55,427 nucleotides of DNA from the NCBI GenBank assembly GCA_017886875.1, contig JAGHIZ010000025.1:1-55427 (forward strand), given 5' to 3'. Under the pieces are notes generated by a model. It made no database searches and was not told where the DNA came from. It was given only the letters and a program-made list of their open reading frames with translations. A program made the position numbers and the translations under genes. The stretch is from Butyricicoccus sp. (GTDB lineage Bacteria; Bacillota; Clostridia; Oscillospirales; Butyricicoccaceae). Shown here piece by piece: positions 43,298 to 52,603 of the stretch (position 1 is the first letter of the stretch; the number at the start of each line of letters is the position of its first letter).

Positions 43298-44705
43298 TTA
43301 TGCTATCCTTCCTTTCAAAGATTTTCGGAAAAACTTCTGATATGGTAAGCGGTTTTATCATAGGAGAAGCCTTTATATTAGACGCTTTAAGCCCGTCTTT
43401 TGTTGCAAGTTCAGAAAGTTTTTCTTCAAAAATTTTGCTAAATTCTGAAAGATTAGGTGGACAATTTATGGCTAAATCAACAGTATCATCTTCACGATAT
43501 GTTATAATCAAATCAAAAAGTCCAAGGTCTTGAATATCAAACTTTAGAAGAAGCCGCATACTTCGCTGTACTTTACCACCAGATGAGTTATTAGTGTCGT
43601 CAGGGTCTACCCATATTTCTGAGAACATCATACGATTTTCCATTTCAACAGGTAAAATAGCATGTGAAAGCGGCATATATACACTCTGGTTTAGAAGAAT
43701 AGAGTCAACAAGAGCTTTTAAACTTTGTTTCATATCAGAATTAGTTTCACCAAGCATTGAACGATTGGTTATTTGAGCAAGCAAATCAGGCAGTGGAGAA
43801 GGTGCAGAATTTGCATTTGCTGCATTTTGTTGTAGCATAGAGAGCACTTCATTTGCATCGGGATTGCCAAGACTATTTTTTATTGCTGTATAGCCCAAAA
43901 GTTTATAAAAAGATTGTAGAAGTTCATCTGGTGAACCATTTTGAAAACGTGCAATATCTAAAACCAGCATACCAAGTAAATTTCTTGCAATTCCACGTTC
44001 ATGCATTTGTGATACATAATTAGACATATAAGGAATAATACCATTTTGTAAAAGTTTTAATGCACCTGAGCGATTGCCAGAAGAAAGCAAGTTTTCCAGC
44101 TGAGAAAGCTGTTCATTTAATGGGGCACTAAAACGTTCAGGCATAAACCATGACATTTGTTTTATAAGCCTTTGAATATTACGCTCGATATGTGGAGTTG
44201 ATGAAAAATCGTTATATTTCTTTAAAAATTGTAAAATATCATTTTGTAATGATGCTGAAGAATTTTGTTTTAAAGCATCTCTAAGTGCTTGAAAAAGCTC
44301 ACTTCCAAAGCGTGTAGAAGCTGAAAGCTGACCTTTAAGCAGGGCGGCAAGCTCTTTTTCATCAACTTTAAGCATTTTAAGTAGTTCTGCTATTTCTTGA
44401 CTTATTCCAGCAGACATACCAGAGGTCACAAGTACACCTGGTCTGGAAATAAGAAAACGAGCCAAGGTCTCAGAAATAGAGCCTGTATCTCTAAGAGAAT
44501 TTAAAAATGCTTGGAAATTTGAATCATATCTTTTTGCACCGCTTGAAGTGGCAGTGTCTTCTCTTTCGGTGCGTGCATCAGAACGACCAACCCTAGAAGG
44601 GTCAGGGACATTCTGTATCTGAGTGTCATTTGGTGAGACAGAAGGTCTATATGAACTGACTTCCTGCCCAGGAACAGGGTTTGTCACATTGCTTATATTA
44701 GGCAT
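43284..44705 (-). CDS. FliK-like flagellar hook-length control/export protein (putative)
   Basis: A 473-residue protein starting at the ATG of 44705 (MPNISNVTNPVPG), behind GGAG. The N-terminal 70 residues are polar and look disordered, the middle is helical, and the last about 110 residues form a compact domain with LLLKFDIQDLGLFDLIITYRE and DTVDLAINCP, resembling the FliK C-terminal domain (LGxxxVxxxxxxG-x-V). The following gene is an FlhB-C-like export switch, the known partner of FliK, which supports but does not prove the assignment. It is divergent from cheA. Confidence 0.6.
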   Translation of the reverse strand: MPNISNVTNPVPGQEVSSYRPSVSPNDTQIQNVPDPSRVGRSDARTEREDTATSSGAKRYDSNFQAFLNSLRDTGSISETLARFLISRPGVLVTSGMSAGISQEIAELLKMLKVDEKELAALLKGQLSASTRFGSELFQALRDALKQNSSASLQNDILQFLKKYNDFSSTPHIERNIQRLIKQMSWFMPERFSAPLNEQLSQLENLLSSGNRSGALKLLQNGIIPYMSNYVSQMHERGIARNLLGMLVLDIARFQNGSPDELLQSFYKLLGYTAIKNSLGNPDANEVLSMLQQNAANANSAPSPLPDLLAQITNRSMLGETNSDMKQSLKALVDSILLNQSVYMPLSHAILPVEMENRMMFSEIWVDPDDTNNSSGGKVQRSMRLLLKFDIQDLGLFDLIITYREDDTVDLAINCPPNLSEFSKIFEEKLSELATKDGLKASNIKASPMIKPLTISEVFPKIFERKDSINVSI

Positions 44706-44831
44706 AATACAACTCCATTTCAATAGAAAAATTTATGGAAAAATTTTCGAGTTACTTAATTAAATTTGAAATTGGTCGAATTAAGTATAGAAAATACCAA
44801 AATCCAAATTCGGAAAGGGCGGCTAAAGACT

Positions 44832-46964
44832 ATGGCGAATAATGGTGATAGCGTTCTCGAAATGTATTTATATGAAACAAACTCATTACTCGGACAGCTT
44901 GACGATATAATGTTAGCAGCAGAGCAAGCAGATACTTTATCTCAAGAAGATGTAAATGAAATCTTCCGTATAATGCACACATTAAAGGGTTCAGCTGCAA
45001 TGATGGAGTTTGAACCACTAATGACACTTGCTCATAGAATAGAAGATTTGTTCTATTTAATTCGTGAAGAAACAATGAGTGCAATCCCAGAAGATGATAA
45101 ACCTAAGCTATTTAATCTGCTTTTCAAATTTATTGATTATTTTCGTGCACAAATTGAAAATATCGAGCTAGGTAAACCGCTTTCTAATGATATCGACAAC
45201 TTTGTATCAATAATTAATACAGTAATCGATAAAATTAATGGAGCAGACGCAGAAAAAGATGAAAGCAAACAAGAAGCTGCATCGGCATCTCAGTCAAATG
45301 CTGTAAATGGATATCCATACTCACTTAATATATACCTTGATGAAGGCTGTGGAATGGAAAACCTTCGTGCATTTATGATTGTAAATGATGTTAAACAGTG
45401 TTGCTCAGATTTTGTTACTGAACCAGAAGATATTGATGATACTTCAGTTGCACCTTCTATTGCAAAGGACGGTTTTAAACTGCATTTCTCTACAGTTGCA
45501 GACCGTGAAAACGCAGCTAAAATTATTGAGCCTATGGGCTTTGTTAGAAACTTTGAGGAAGTAGATAATTTATCTGCTGCTCAAAATACAGAGACAAATC
45601 AAGTTGAACAGACTGTTAATAATGAGCCAGTGGTTAAAAAAGAACAAGCTCAGCCAGAAGTTAAAGAAAAACCAAAGGAGACTAAACAAGCTCCTATTGT
45701 GCGAGCTGAAAAACCAAAGGCTCAACCAGCAAAAGAAAATAATAGCACACAAGGTCATCAGATTAAGCAAAGCCTTATTAGTGTTAATTTATCAAAGCTC
45801 GACCAGCTTATGGCAGTTGTAGGTGAAATTGTTATTACCGAGGCAATGGTTACAGCATCTCCAGACCTAAAGGGAATTGAAGGTGTTAAGCTTGACAACT
45901 TTAATAAATCTGCAAGACAGCTTAGAAAATTAACAGATGAGCTGCAAGATATTTCTATGTCACTTAGAATGGTGCCTGTTTCTGGTACATTCCAGAAAAT
46001 GCGTCGTATAGTGCGTGATATGGGACAAAAATTAGGCAAACGTGCAAGACTTACAATAGTTGGTGAGGATACCGAAATTGATAAGACTATTGTCGATGCT
46101 ATAAGTGACCCTATTATGCATATTGTACGTAACTCTATGGACCATGGTATTGAGCCAGATGAAAAAATGCGTATAGCCGCAGGTAAAAACCCAGAAGGTG
46201 AGATTATTCTTTCTGCTCAAAATACTGGTAGTGAAGTAATTATTAAAATTGAGGACGATGGCGGCGGAGTTGATAGTGATGCTGTTTTAGCAAAGGCTAT
46301 TCGTCAAGGTCTTGCAAATCCAGATGTTGAATATTCTAAGCGTGAAATCTTAAACTTCCTAATGATGCCAGGATTTTCAACAAATACAGAAGTAACAGAA
46401 TTTTCTGGTCGTGGCGTTGGTATGGACGTTGTAAAGAAAAATGTAGAAGCAGTTAGTGGTGTTGTTATTATGACAAGTGAATTTGGTAAAGGCTCTTGTA
46501 CAACACTTAAAATTCCGCTGACAACTGCAATTATGGACGGTATGGAAGTATCTGTAGGTGACTCTATATTTACTATTCCAATCCAGAATATACGTCAATC
46601 TTTTAAGGCAACAGATGAAGATATTATTCATGATGCTATGAAGGGCGAAATGATTTGTAAGATGGATAATTTCTATCCTGTATTAAGACTTCATGAGCGT
46701 TATGGGCTTATGCCTCGTGCAGAAAAAACTGAAGATGGTATATTTGTATGGGTTGAAACAAGTGAAGATTCCTATTGCCTGTTTGTAGATGAACTTTTGG
46801 GTGAACAACAGGTAGTTATTAAGCCTCTGCCTAGCTACTTAAACACTTTTGGTATAAAAGAATCAGGTATTGTCGGTTGTACAATTCTGGGTGATGGCAA
46901 TATCAGCCTAATTCTTGATGTTTCAAATCTTATTTCATCAGATTCAGGCTATGCAATGTTTTAA
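44832..46964 (+). CDS. cheA: Chemotaxis histidine kinase
   Basis: CheA autophosphorylates and passes phosphate to CheY and CheB. ATG 44832 (MANNGDSVLEMYL) follows AGGGCGG; an upstream in-frame start at 44766 lacks a site. The 710 residues show the P1 Hpt domain with His49 in MHTLKGSAAMM, a P2 response-regulator-binding region near 160-240, a Gln/Lys-rich linker, the P3 dimerisation helices, the P4 kinase with N-box IVRNSMDHGIE, DDGGGV and GRGVGMDVVKKNV, and a C-terminal CheW-like P5. cheY is not in the window. Confidence 0.96.
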   Translation: MANNGDSVLEMYLYETNSLLGQLDDIMLAAEQADTLSQEDVNEIFRIMHTLKGSAAMMEFEPLMTLAHRIEDLFYLIREETMSAIPEDDKPKLFNLLFKFIDYFRAQIENIELGKPLSNDIDNFVSIINTVIDKINGADAEKDESKQEAASASQSNAVNGYPYSLNIYLDEGCGMENLRAFMIVNDVKQCCSDFVTEPEDIDDTSVAPSIAKDGFKLHFSTVADRENAAKIIEPMGFVRNFEEVDNLSAAQNTETNQVEQTVNNEPVVKKEQAQPEVKEKPKETKQAPIVRAEKPKAQPAKENNSTQGHQIKQSLISVNLSKLDQLMAVVGEIVITEAMVTASPDLKGIEGVKLDNFNKSARQLRKLTDELQDISMSLRMVPVSGTFQKMRRIVRDMGQKLGKRARLTIVGEDTEIDKTIVDAISDPIMHIVRNSMDHGIEPDEKMRIAAGKNPEGEIILSAQNTGSEVIIKIEDDGGGVDSDAVLAKAIRQGLANPDVEYSKREILNFLMMPGFSTNTEVTEFSGRGVGMDVVKKNVEAVSGVVIMTSEFGKGSCTTLKIPLTTAIMDGMEVSVGDSIFTIPIQNIRQSFKATDEDIIHDAMKGEMICKMDNFYPVLRLHERYGLMPRAEKTEDGIFVWVETSEDSYCLFVDELLGEQQVVIKPLPSYLNTFGIKESGIVGCTILGDGNISLILDVSNLISSDSGYAMF

Positions 46965-47000
46965 CTCTTAATAAATTTTACAAAAAGCGAGGGGAATAAT

Positions 47001-47486
47001 ATGTCTGATGAAAATTTGATGTTTGCTACAGAAGAACAGCAAGCAATTTATAATAAACAACAAGAGGTTGAAGAATTTGCAACTCGTAAATATTTGACCT
47101 TTAGAACAGATAATTTACTTTTTGGTATTGAAGCAGAAATTGTTATGGAAATTATAACAAACTACTCTGCAACCTATGTACCAATGGTGCCTAGCTATGT
47201 AAGAGGAATTATAAATCTACGTGGTCAGATTATTCCACTTCTTGATATGCGTCAAAAATTAAGCATTGAGCCTATGGATACAGATTGTATAATAGTAATT
47301 GATGTTGAAGATATAAGAATTGGTATTTTAGTTGATGCTGTTAGTCAAATTATTGATATCCCAATAGATACTATTTTACCTGTACCTCAGCATAATGCAC
47401 AGAAATATGTATCAGGAATGTGTACAATGCCAGATAATTCAGGTACAATGCTTGTATTGGATTGTCCTTTATTGCTAGCAAACTAA
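47001..47486 (+). CDS. cheW: Chemotaxis adaptor protein
   Basis: CheW couples chemoreceptors to CheA. The 161-residue SH3-like protein reads YLTFRTDNLLFGIEAEIVMEII, then VRGIINLRGQIIPLLDMRQKL, the CheW signature, and DIRIGILVDAVSQIIDI. A GCGAGGGG site precedes ATG 47001. It lies 37 bases after cheA and 48 before cheR, in one operon. Confidence 0.95.
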   Translation: MSDENLMFATEEQQAIYNKQQEVEEFATRKYLTFRTDNLLFGIEAEIVMEIITNYSATYVPMVPSYVRGIINLRGQIIPLLDMRQKLSIEPMDTDCIIVIDVEDIRIGILVDAVSQIIDIPIDTILPVPQHNAQKYVSGMCTMPDNSGTMLVLDCPLLLAN

Positions 47487-47533
47487 AAACGATTTTAACT
47501 ATGTAAACAAAGCAGAGAGGATGAAACCAATTT

Positions 47534-48343
47534 ATGATGCAATTATCTGATTCAGATTTTGAAAGAATGGTCAGATTTATGCAGGATAATTATGGTATCA
47601 ACCTGACCAAAAAAAGGCAGCTTATAAACAATCGTTTGTCATTATCACTTGTAACACAAGGATATGAAAACTTTACACAGTTTGTTGATAAGCTTATATC
47701 TAAAAGAGATGATGAACTAATAGATTTAGTTTTAAGCAAATTAACAACAAATTACACCTATTTCATGCGTGAAAAGGAACACTATGATTTCTTTATGAAC
47801 GTTGTTTTGCCTGATATCTCAAAGAAAAACCAAAATAAAAAGGTTCTTTCTATATGGAGTGCAGGTTGTTCAACTGGTGAAGAACCTTATAACTTATCAA
47901 TGTGTCTTAAAGAATATTTTGGTGCAAACGCAAGCCAATGGGATACAAGGGTACTAGCTACAGATATATCACCAAGAGTATTAGCTCAAGCTAGAAATCC
48001 ATCTTATGAAATGCCAAATGATATTCCGCCTGCATGGAAAACTAAATATTTTATGAAACGTAATGATGGAAGCGGTTTATATACTGTAACACCTGAAATA
48101 AGAAAAAATGTTATCTTTAGAACATTTAATCTTATGGACCCAATTAAGTTTAAGCTGGATTTTGATGTTATTTTTTGTAGAAATGTTATGATATATTTTG
48201 ACCAACCAACAAAAGATGCACTTGTTAAGAGATTTTATAACGCTACTAAAAAAGGCGGTTATTTGATGATTGGTCATTCTGAAAATCTAAGTAAAGATTG
48301 TCCATATAAAATGATAAGACCAGCTACATTCCAAAAAAGATAA
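47534..48343 (+). CDS. cheR: Chemotaxis protein methyltransferase
   Basis: CheR methylates glutamates on chemoreceptors with S-adenosylmethionine. The 269 residues have the small N-terminal helical domain, then TNYTYFMREKEHYDFF, the SAM-binding WSAGCSTGEEPYNLSM, ATDISPRVLAQAR and FCRNVMIYFD, all typical. AGAGGATGA precedes the paired ATG ATG at 47534. A promoter-like element follows, separating cheB. Confidence 0.95.
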   Translation: MMQLSDSDFERMVRFMQDNYGINLTKKRQLINNRLSLSLVTQGYENFTQFVDKLISKRDDELIDLVLSKLTTNYTYFMREKEHYDFFMNVVLPDISKKNQNKKVLSIWSAGCSTGEEPYNLSMCLKEYFGANASQWDTRVLATDISPRVLAQARNPSYEMPNDIPPAWKTKYFMKRNDGSGLYTVTPEIRKNVIFRTFNLMDPIKFKLDFDVIFCRNVMIYFDQPTKDALVKRFYNATKKGGYLMIGHSENLSKDCPYKMIRPATFQKR

Positions 48344-48351
48344 TAGATACA

Positions 48352-48379
48352 TTGTTTAATGAGTAAAATGTGGTATAAT
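48352..48379 (+). promoter_or_regulatory. Candidate promoter of cheB
   Basis: TTGTTT (48352-48357), 16 bases, and a perfect TATAAT (48374-48379) with a TGG extension. The remaining bases to the cheB start show no clear structure. Confidence 0.6.
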
Positions 48380-48481
48380 AGCATAATAAGTATAATTTAT
48401 ATAAAATACCAAGCTCTGGAAAAGACATAACATATCTTCCCAGAGAAAAGTCTATTAAAATCTTGGGGGATGTATATAATT

Positions 48482-49531
48482 ATGTCATTTAGTTACAATA
48501 AGAAAATAAGAGTCATGATAGTTGATGACTCCATGTTGTCTCGAAAAATAATACGTGATGGTCTTAGTAGATACCAGAATATTGAGGTTGTAGGTGAGGC
48601 AATAAATGCAAGAGATGCAAGAGCTAAAATACCTATGTTAAGACCTGATGTTATAACTTCAGATGTTGAAATGCCAGGTATGAGTGGTATAGATTTTGTA
48701 AAAAGCATTTTGCCTGAATATCCAATACCTATTATTCTTGTATCATCGCTAGACCTTAGAGTATTTGATGCACTTGCAGTAGGTGCGGTTGACTTTGTAA
48801 GAAAGCCAGACGGAATAAATGCTAAAGAACGCTTTATTGAAAGTTTGGCAAATAAAATTGTAATCGCATCTTGTTCAAGGGTTAGAAAAAGACCTGTGAC
48901 AATGGTGCCAACAACTGTAGCACCTTCTAAACTAACTTTTTCATCACAGTTTAATAATGAAATAATTATCGCATTAGGTGCGTCAACTGGCGGCACAGAA
49001 GCCACACTTGATGTTTTAAAACGTTTACCTGCTAATACTCCAGGTATGGTTGTTGTTCAGCATATGCCACCAGGATTTACAAAAATGTATGCTGATAGAC
49101 TGGATAGAAGCTGTGCTTTAAGTGTAAAAGAGGCACAAACAGGTGATGTTATTAAAACTGGTCAGGTGCTTATAGCTCCTGGCGATAAACAAATGAGAGT
49201 TGTAAGAACAGGTGGCAATTATACAGTAAATTGCCAAGCAGGCGAAAAAGTTAGCGGTCATTGCCCATCAGTTGATGTTTTATTTCAATCAATGGCTGAA
49301 AATGTTCGCTGTCGTATGGTCGGTATTATTATGACTGGTATGGGTAGTGATGGTGCTAAAGGTCTATTGTCAATGAAAGAAAAAGGTGCATTTACAATAG
49401 GTCAAGATAAGGAATCTTGTGTTGTATATGGTATGCCTATGGTAGCTAACAACATTGGTGCAGTTACCGTTCAGGCTTCTTGCGAAAATATAGCAAGTGT
49501 GCTTATTCGCAAACTAAATCAATGGAAATAA
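48482..49531 (+). CDS. cheB: Chemotaxis response regulator protein-glutamate methylesterase
   Basis: CheB removes methyl groups from receptors and deamidates glutamine residues. ATG 48482 (MSFSYNKKIRV) has GGGGG about 11 bases upstream; ATG 48470 lies too close. The 349 residues hold an N-terminal receiver domain with acceptor Asp61 in SDVEMPGMSG and a C-terminal esterase with the triad Ser168 (GASTGG), His194 (VQHMPPG) and Asp290 (TGMGSDGAKGL), all present. It has its own promoter. Confidence 0.96.
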   Translation: MSFSYNKKIRVMIVDDSMLSRKIIRDGLSRYQNIEVVGEAINARDARAKIPMLRPDVITSDVEMPGMSGIDFVKSILPEYPIPIILVSSLDLRVFDALAVGAVDFVRKPDGINAKERFIESLANKIVIASCSRVRKRPVTMVPTTVAPSKLTFSSQFNNEIIIALGASTGGTEATLDVLKRLPANTPGMVVVQHMPPGFTKMYADRLDRSCALSVKEAQTGDVIKTGQVLIAPGDKQMRVVRTGGNYTVNCQAGEKVSGHCPSVDVLFQSMAENVRCRMVGIIMTGMGSDGAKGLLSMKEKGAFTIGQDKESCVVYGMPMVANNIGAVTVQASCENIASVLIRKLNQWK

Positions 49532-49534
49532 ATT

Positions 49535-49565
49535 AAAAACACAGGTGTAATGCCTGTGTTTTTTT
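49535..49565 (+). terminator. Terminator after cheB
   Basis: AAAAACACAGG (49535-49545) pairs with CCTGTGTTTTT (49553-49563) across a seven-base loop, with further T. Confidence 0.85.
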
Positions 49566-49702
49566 CATCAATTAAAAAAATAGTTGATTTATCTTATTTT
49601 TTTAAAGTTTGTACCGATACAGTATATAACAAATACCGCTGTATTGGAAAATATTAGACCTGTACTTCGGAATTAGTTTGAATGAGGAGGAGCTGAGTAA
49701 TT

Positions 49703-49993
49703 ATGATGATTTACAAGACAACAGGTTTAACCCCTCTACAAACAGCTAATATGCAGTCTGAGTGTAATAGAAATAATTCTGTGCGTTCAGTACAATATGA
49801 CCGAGTAGAGGTCAAAAATTACTCTCAGGACGAACGATTTGCACTTGAATTGTCAAGTAAGATATCTCAAGAAGTTCGTATTGGACAACAAGATAAGGTA
49901 TCTGAACTGAAAAAACAATTTCAAAATGGTGAGTATAATTATGATTTAGATAAACTTACCGCACAAATCATGCTGTTTGGAGGACTAAGTTAA
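49703..49993 (+). CDS. flgM: Anti-sigma-28 factor
   Basis: FlgM holds sigma-28 inactive until the hook is complete and FlgM is exported. The 96-residue protein has a polar, disordered N-terminus and the C-terminal sigma-binding pattern VSELKKQFQNGEYNYDLDKLTAQIM, close to family form. AGGAGG precedes the paired ATG ATG. It starts the flgM-flgN-flgK-flgL operon. I see no clean sigma-28 promoter (TAAA-N15-GCCGATAA) upstream. Confidence 0.88.
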   Translation: MMIYKTTGLTPLQTANMQSECNRNNSVRSVQYDRVEVKNYSQDERFALELSSKISQEVRIGQQDKVSELKKQFQNGEYNYDLDKLTAQIMLFGGLS

Positions 49994-50449
49994 ATGAATG
50001 AAAAATTTGAAAGCATGATAAAACTAATAGATGAGCTGACAAATACACTTGTTAAATTATCCGATATGCAACGCCAAATAGTTATGGCAGTGCGTGAAGA
50101 CGACCTTGCAAAACTTGCTGATTGCATGAAGCATGAGCAGGTTCTTTCTTTGACATTAAGGAACACAGAACAAAAAAGATTAAAACTGCAAGAGGAATTA
50201 GGTCTTGAAGAAATAAAATTGTCTGAGTTACCATTAAAGGTAAAAGATGCGGATATGCAAATAAAAATAAGAAATGCAGCAAGTAAACTGTCAGCACAAT
50301 ATAAAATTGTTAGAAGTACATCAGATGCTGCACGTTCAATTTTAGAGTCTAATCTTAGACGAGTAGAACAAACAATGAAGAAAATGGGCGTTGACCCTTC
50401 ACAAGTACAGGCAAGTACTGCTGGTATACACACAGATTTTCATGCGTAA
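49994..50449 (+). CDS. flgN: FlgN-family chaperone for FlgK and FlgL
   Basis: FlgN escorts the hook-filament junction proteins FlgK and FlgL to the export gate. The 151 residues form a long helical protein with LIDELTNTLVKLSDMQRQIVMAVREDDLAKLADCMKHE-like N-terminal helices as in the family. It begins directly after the flgM stop with no gap and precedes flgK, matching the Bacillus order. Sequence conservation is weak, so context carries part of the call. Confidence 0.85.
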   Translation: MNEKFESMIKLIDELTNTLVKLSDMQRQIVMAVREDDLAKLADCMKHEQVLSLTLRNTEQKRLKLQEELGLEEIKLSELPLKVKDADMQIKIRNAASKLSAQYKIVRSTSDAARSILESNLRRVEQTMKKMGVDPSQVQASTAGIHTDFHA

Positions 50450-50467
50450 CAGGAGGATAACACAAAT

Positions 50468-52576
50468 ATGGGAAGTTTCGGAGATTTTGTCATCGCTCGT
50501 ACTGGTATGATGTCAAGCCAGATGGCACTTAATATTACAGGACAGAATATTTCAAATATAAATACAACAGGTTATACAAGAAGAAGTCTTGACCAATCAA
50601 CTTTTGTTGTAAATGGTTCAGGACTTTATCGTTCAGTTAGCACAGTGTATGCTGGTGCTGGCGTTATGATGAATGGTATTTCTCAGCTTAGAGATCCATA
50701 CCTTGATATAAGATTTAGAAACGAAATGAGCAATGTTGGTTCAGCAGATGCATTGCTTGCTGGTATGGAACAAATACAGCAAGTTATAAATGATGTAAAT
50801 AAAAATGGTATAACCACACAATTTCAAGATTTACTTGATAAGTTTGGTAAACTTAATGCTAACAACATAGGCACTGCTGAGTTCGATAATTTGATTAAGA
50901 ATTCTGCTGAGTCACTTTGTCAACTCTTAAATCAAGCAGCTTCAAAACTTGAAGATGTAAAAAAAGATTATCAAATGAAGTATGAAGAAGAAGTTAAAAA
51001 TGTTGATACACTTGTTCAAAATATTAGAAAGATAAATGAACAAATTCGTAAGGCTGATATAAATGGTGATGCAGCTTTAGAGCTTAGAGACCAAAGAAAT
51101 CTGCTTTTAGATGAGCTTTCTCAATATATGAAGGTTGATATTACTTATGGTAAAGAAGATTTAGGTGCTGGTGTTGAAATAGAAAAATTAACAATTAAAA
51201 TTGTTGATGAAAGCACAGGAAAATCAGATTATACTTTAGTAGATGGCATTAATTCGGCTACTATTAGTATGAATGAGGATTTTTCTCTTAATGTTAGCTC
51301 ACTTAAAGATAGAAATGGTAATGTAATAAAGAAGGAGATAAAGGACCCTGATAATCCAGGAAACACCATAATGGTTGACGCTGTTCCAAATGGTAATATA
51401 GCAGGTCATACAGCAGATGATGACCCAGATACTGATACAGTAAATGAAAAATATATTATTGGTTATGGTTCTCTTGAGTCTATGCGTCAGATTTTAACTG
51501 GCAAAGGTGAGTTTGCTATAACAGAAGAGCAACTTCAAGAAATTCAAAAGACTTATGAAACTAAATACCAAGGTGAAGTTGACGCTGTTAATGCACTTAT
51601 GAAGGATATTGCTGACTTAAATAAGCAAATTTATGATGCAGATAAAGCTGGTACTTCAGCAGATGACCTTCGTGAGCAAAGAGACGATATGATTTATAAG
51701 CTTTCTAAATATATGGACGTTAATGTTTCATATCAGGACACTACGGATAAGACTCCAACTGGTGAAGTTATTCAGAAATTAGTTATTAAATCAAATTCAA
51801 ATCCACAATGTGTATTAGTTAATGGTGATAAATCATCTAAGGTTAGTATAGATGCAAATGACAATTCATTGATAATAGGTAATAACAAAGTTGACGGTGT
51901 AACTGGTTCTCTGGAGGAAATACGTGAAATATTAGTTGATGGAAACAGTTTTGTTAATGCTGTTGATGAAGAAGCTCGTGGTATTCCATATTATGAAAAG
52001 TCACTTGATGCATTAGCAAAGGCATTTGCTGAGGCGATGAATAAAATTAATACCGAGGACGCACAAGGCAATCCTTTGGATGATATAACTGGTTCAGGCA
52101 ATTTATTTGAAACAAGTGATGGTACAGACGAAATAACAGCCGATAATATTTCCATATCCGATGAATGGAGAAATGGTACAGTAGAAATTGTAACATCAAC
52201 CGATCCAAAGTCGGGAACTACAGCAAATGATAATATTTCAAGGTTCCAAGATTTATTTAACAAGAATTTCACATTTGAGGCTGAAATAAATGGTCTTCCT
52301 AATGGCACTGTTATATATAAAGGTAATTTTGAAGGATTTTATGCAAATATGCAGGGTGTTTTAGGTATGGATATGCAATCTGTATCTGCAAGATATGATA
52401 CATATGCAACATCTGCTGATGAACTAAACAACAGTCGTGATGCTGTTTCTGGTGTTGACCTTAACGAAGAAGGTGTAAATATGATTCAATATCAAAAAGC
52501 ATTTGCGGCTTCATGTAGAATGATTACTGCTCTTGATGAACTTATGGAGCAAGTAATAAACAGAATGGGCGTTTAA
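50468..52576 (+). CDS. flgK: Flagellar hook-associated protein 1, with internal duplication
   Basis: FlgK forms the first hook-filament junction ring. The N-terminal rod-type motif MALNITGQNISNINTTGYTRR (residues 19-39) and C-terminal VDLNEEGVNMIQYQKAFAASCRM are diagnostic. At 702 residues it is longer than most. The middle contains two related copies of about 140-190 residues: from about 160 to 346, and from about 357 to 495. Both show KY..EV..V..L, LR.QR..L...LS.YM.V...Y, EKL/QKLVIK, and end SLE.(M/I)R.IL. AGGAGG precedes ATG 50468. Confidence 0.95.
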   Translation: MGSFGDFVIARTGMMSSQMALNITGQNISNINTTGYTRRSLDQSTFVVNGSGLYRSVSTVYAGAGVMMNGISQLRDPYLDIRFRNEMSNVGSADALLAGMEQIQQVINDVNKNGITTQFQDLLDKFGKLNANNIGTAEFDNLIKNSAESLCQLLNQAASKLEDVKKDYQMKYEEEVKNVDTLVQNIRKINEQIRKADINGDAALELRDQRNLLLDELSQYMKVDITYGKEDLGAGVEIEKLTIKIVDESTGKSDYTLVDGINSATISMNEDFSLNVSSLKDRNGNVIKKEIKDPDNPGNTIMVDAVPNGNIAGHTADDDPDTDTVNEKYIIGYGSLESMRQILTGKGEFAITEEQLQEIQKTYETKYQGEVDAVNALMKDIADLNKQIYDADKAGTSADDLREQRDDMIYKLSKYMDVNVSYQDTTDKTPTGEVIQKLVIKSNSNPQCVLVNGDKSSKVSIDANDNSLIIGNNKVDGVTGSLEEIREILVDGNSFVNAVDEEARGIPYYEKSLDALAKAFAEAMNKINTEDAQGNPLDDITGSGNLFETSDGTDEITADNISISDEWRNGTVEIVTSTDPKSGTTANDNISRFQDLFNKNFTFEAEINGLPNGTVIYKGNFEGFYANMQGVLGMDMQSVSARYDTYATSADELNNSRDAVSGVDLNEEGVNMIQYQKAFAASCRMITALDELMEQVINRMGV

Positions 52577-52603
52577 TTAAGCAGAAAGGAGTAATAATTA
52601 TTT

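Noticed and set aside
48493-49005. 170-codon minus-strand open frame inside cheB
   Set aside because: Fully opposite the receiver domain and linker of cheB; no start signal.
49564-49702. Canonical sigma-28 promoter for flgM
   Set aside because: TAAA at 49603 lies only six bases before CCGATA, far from the 15-base spacing required.
49990-50433. 147-codon minus-strand open frame opposite flgN
   Set aside because: flgN fits operon order and has coupled start; the opposite frame has no ribosome site.
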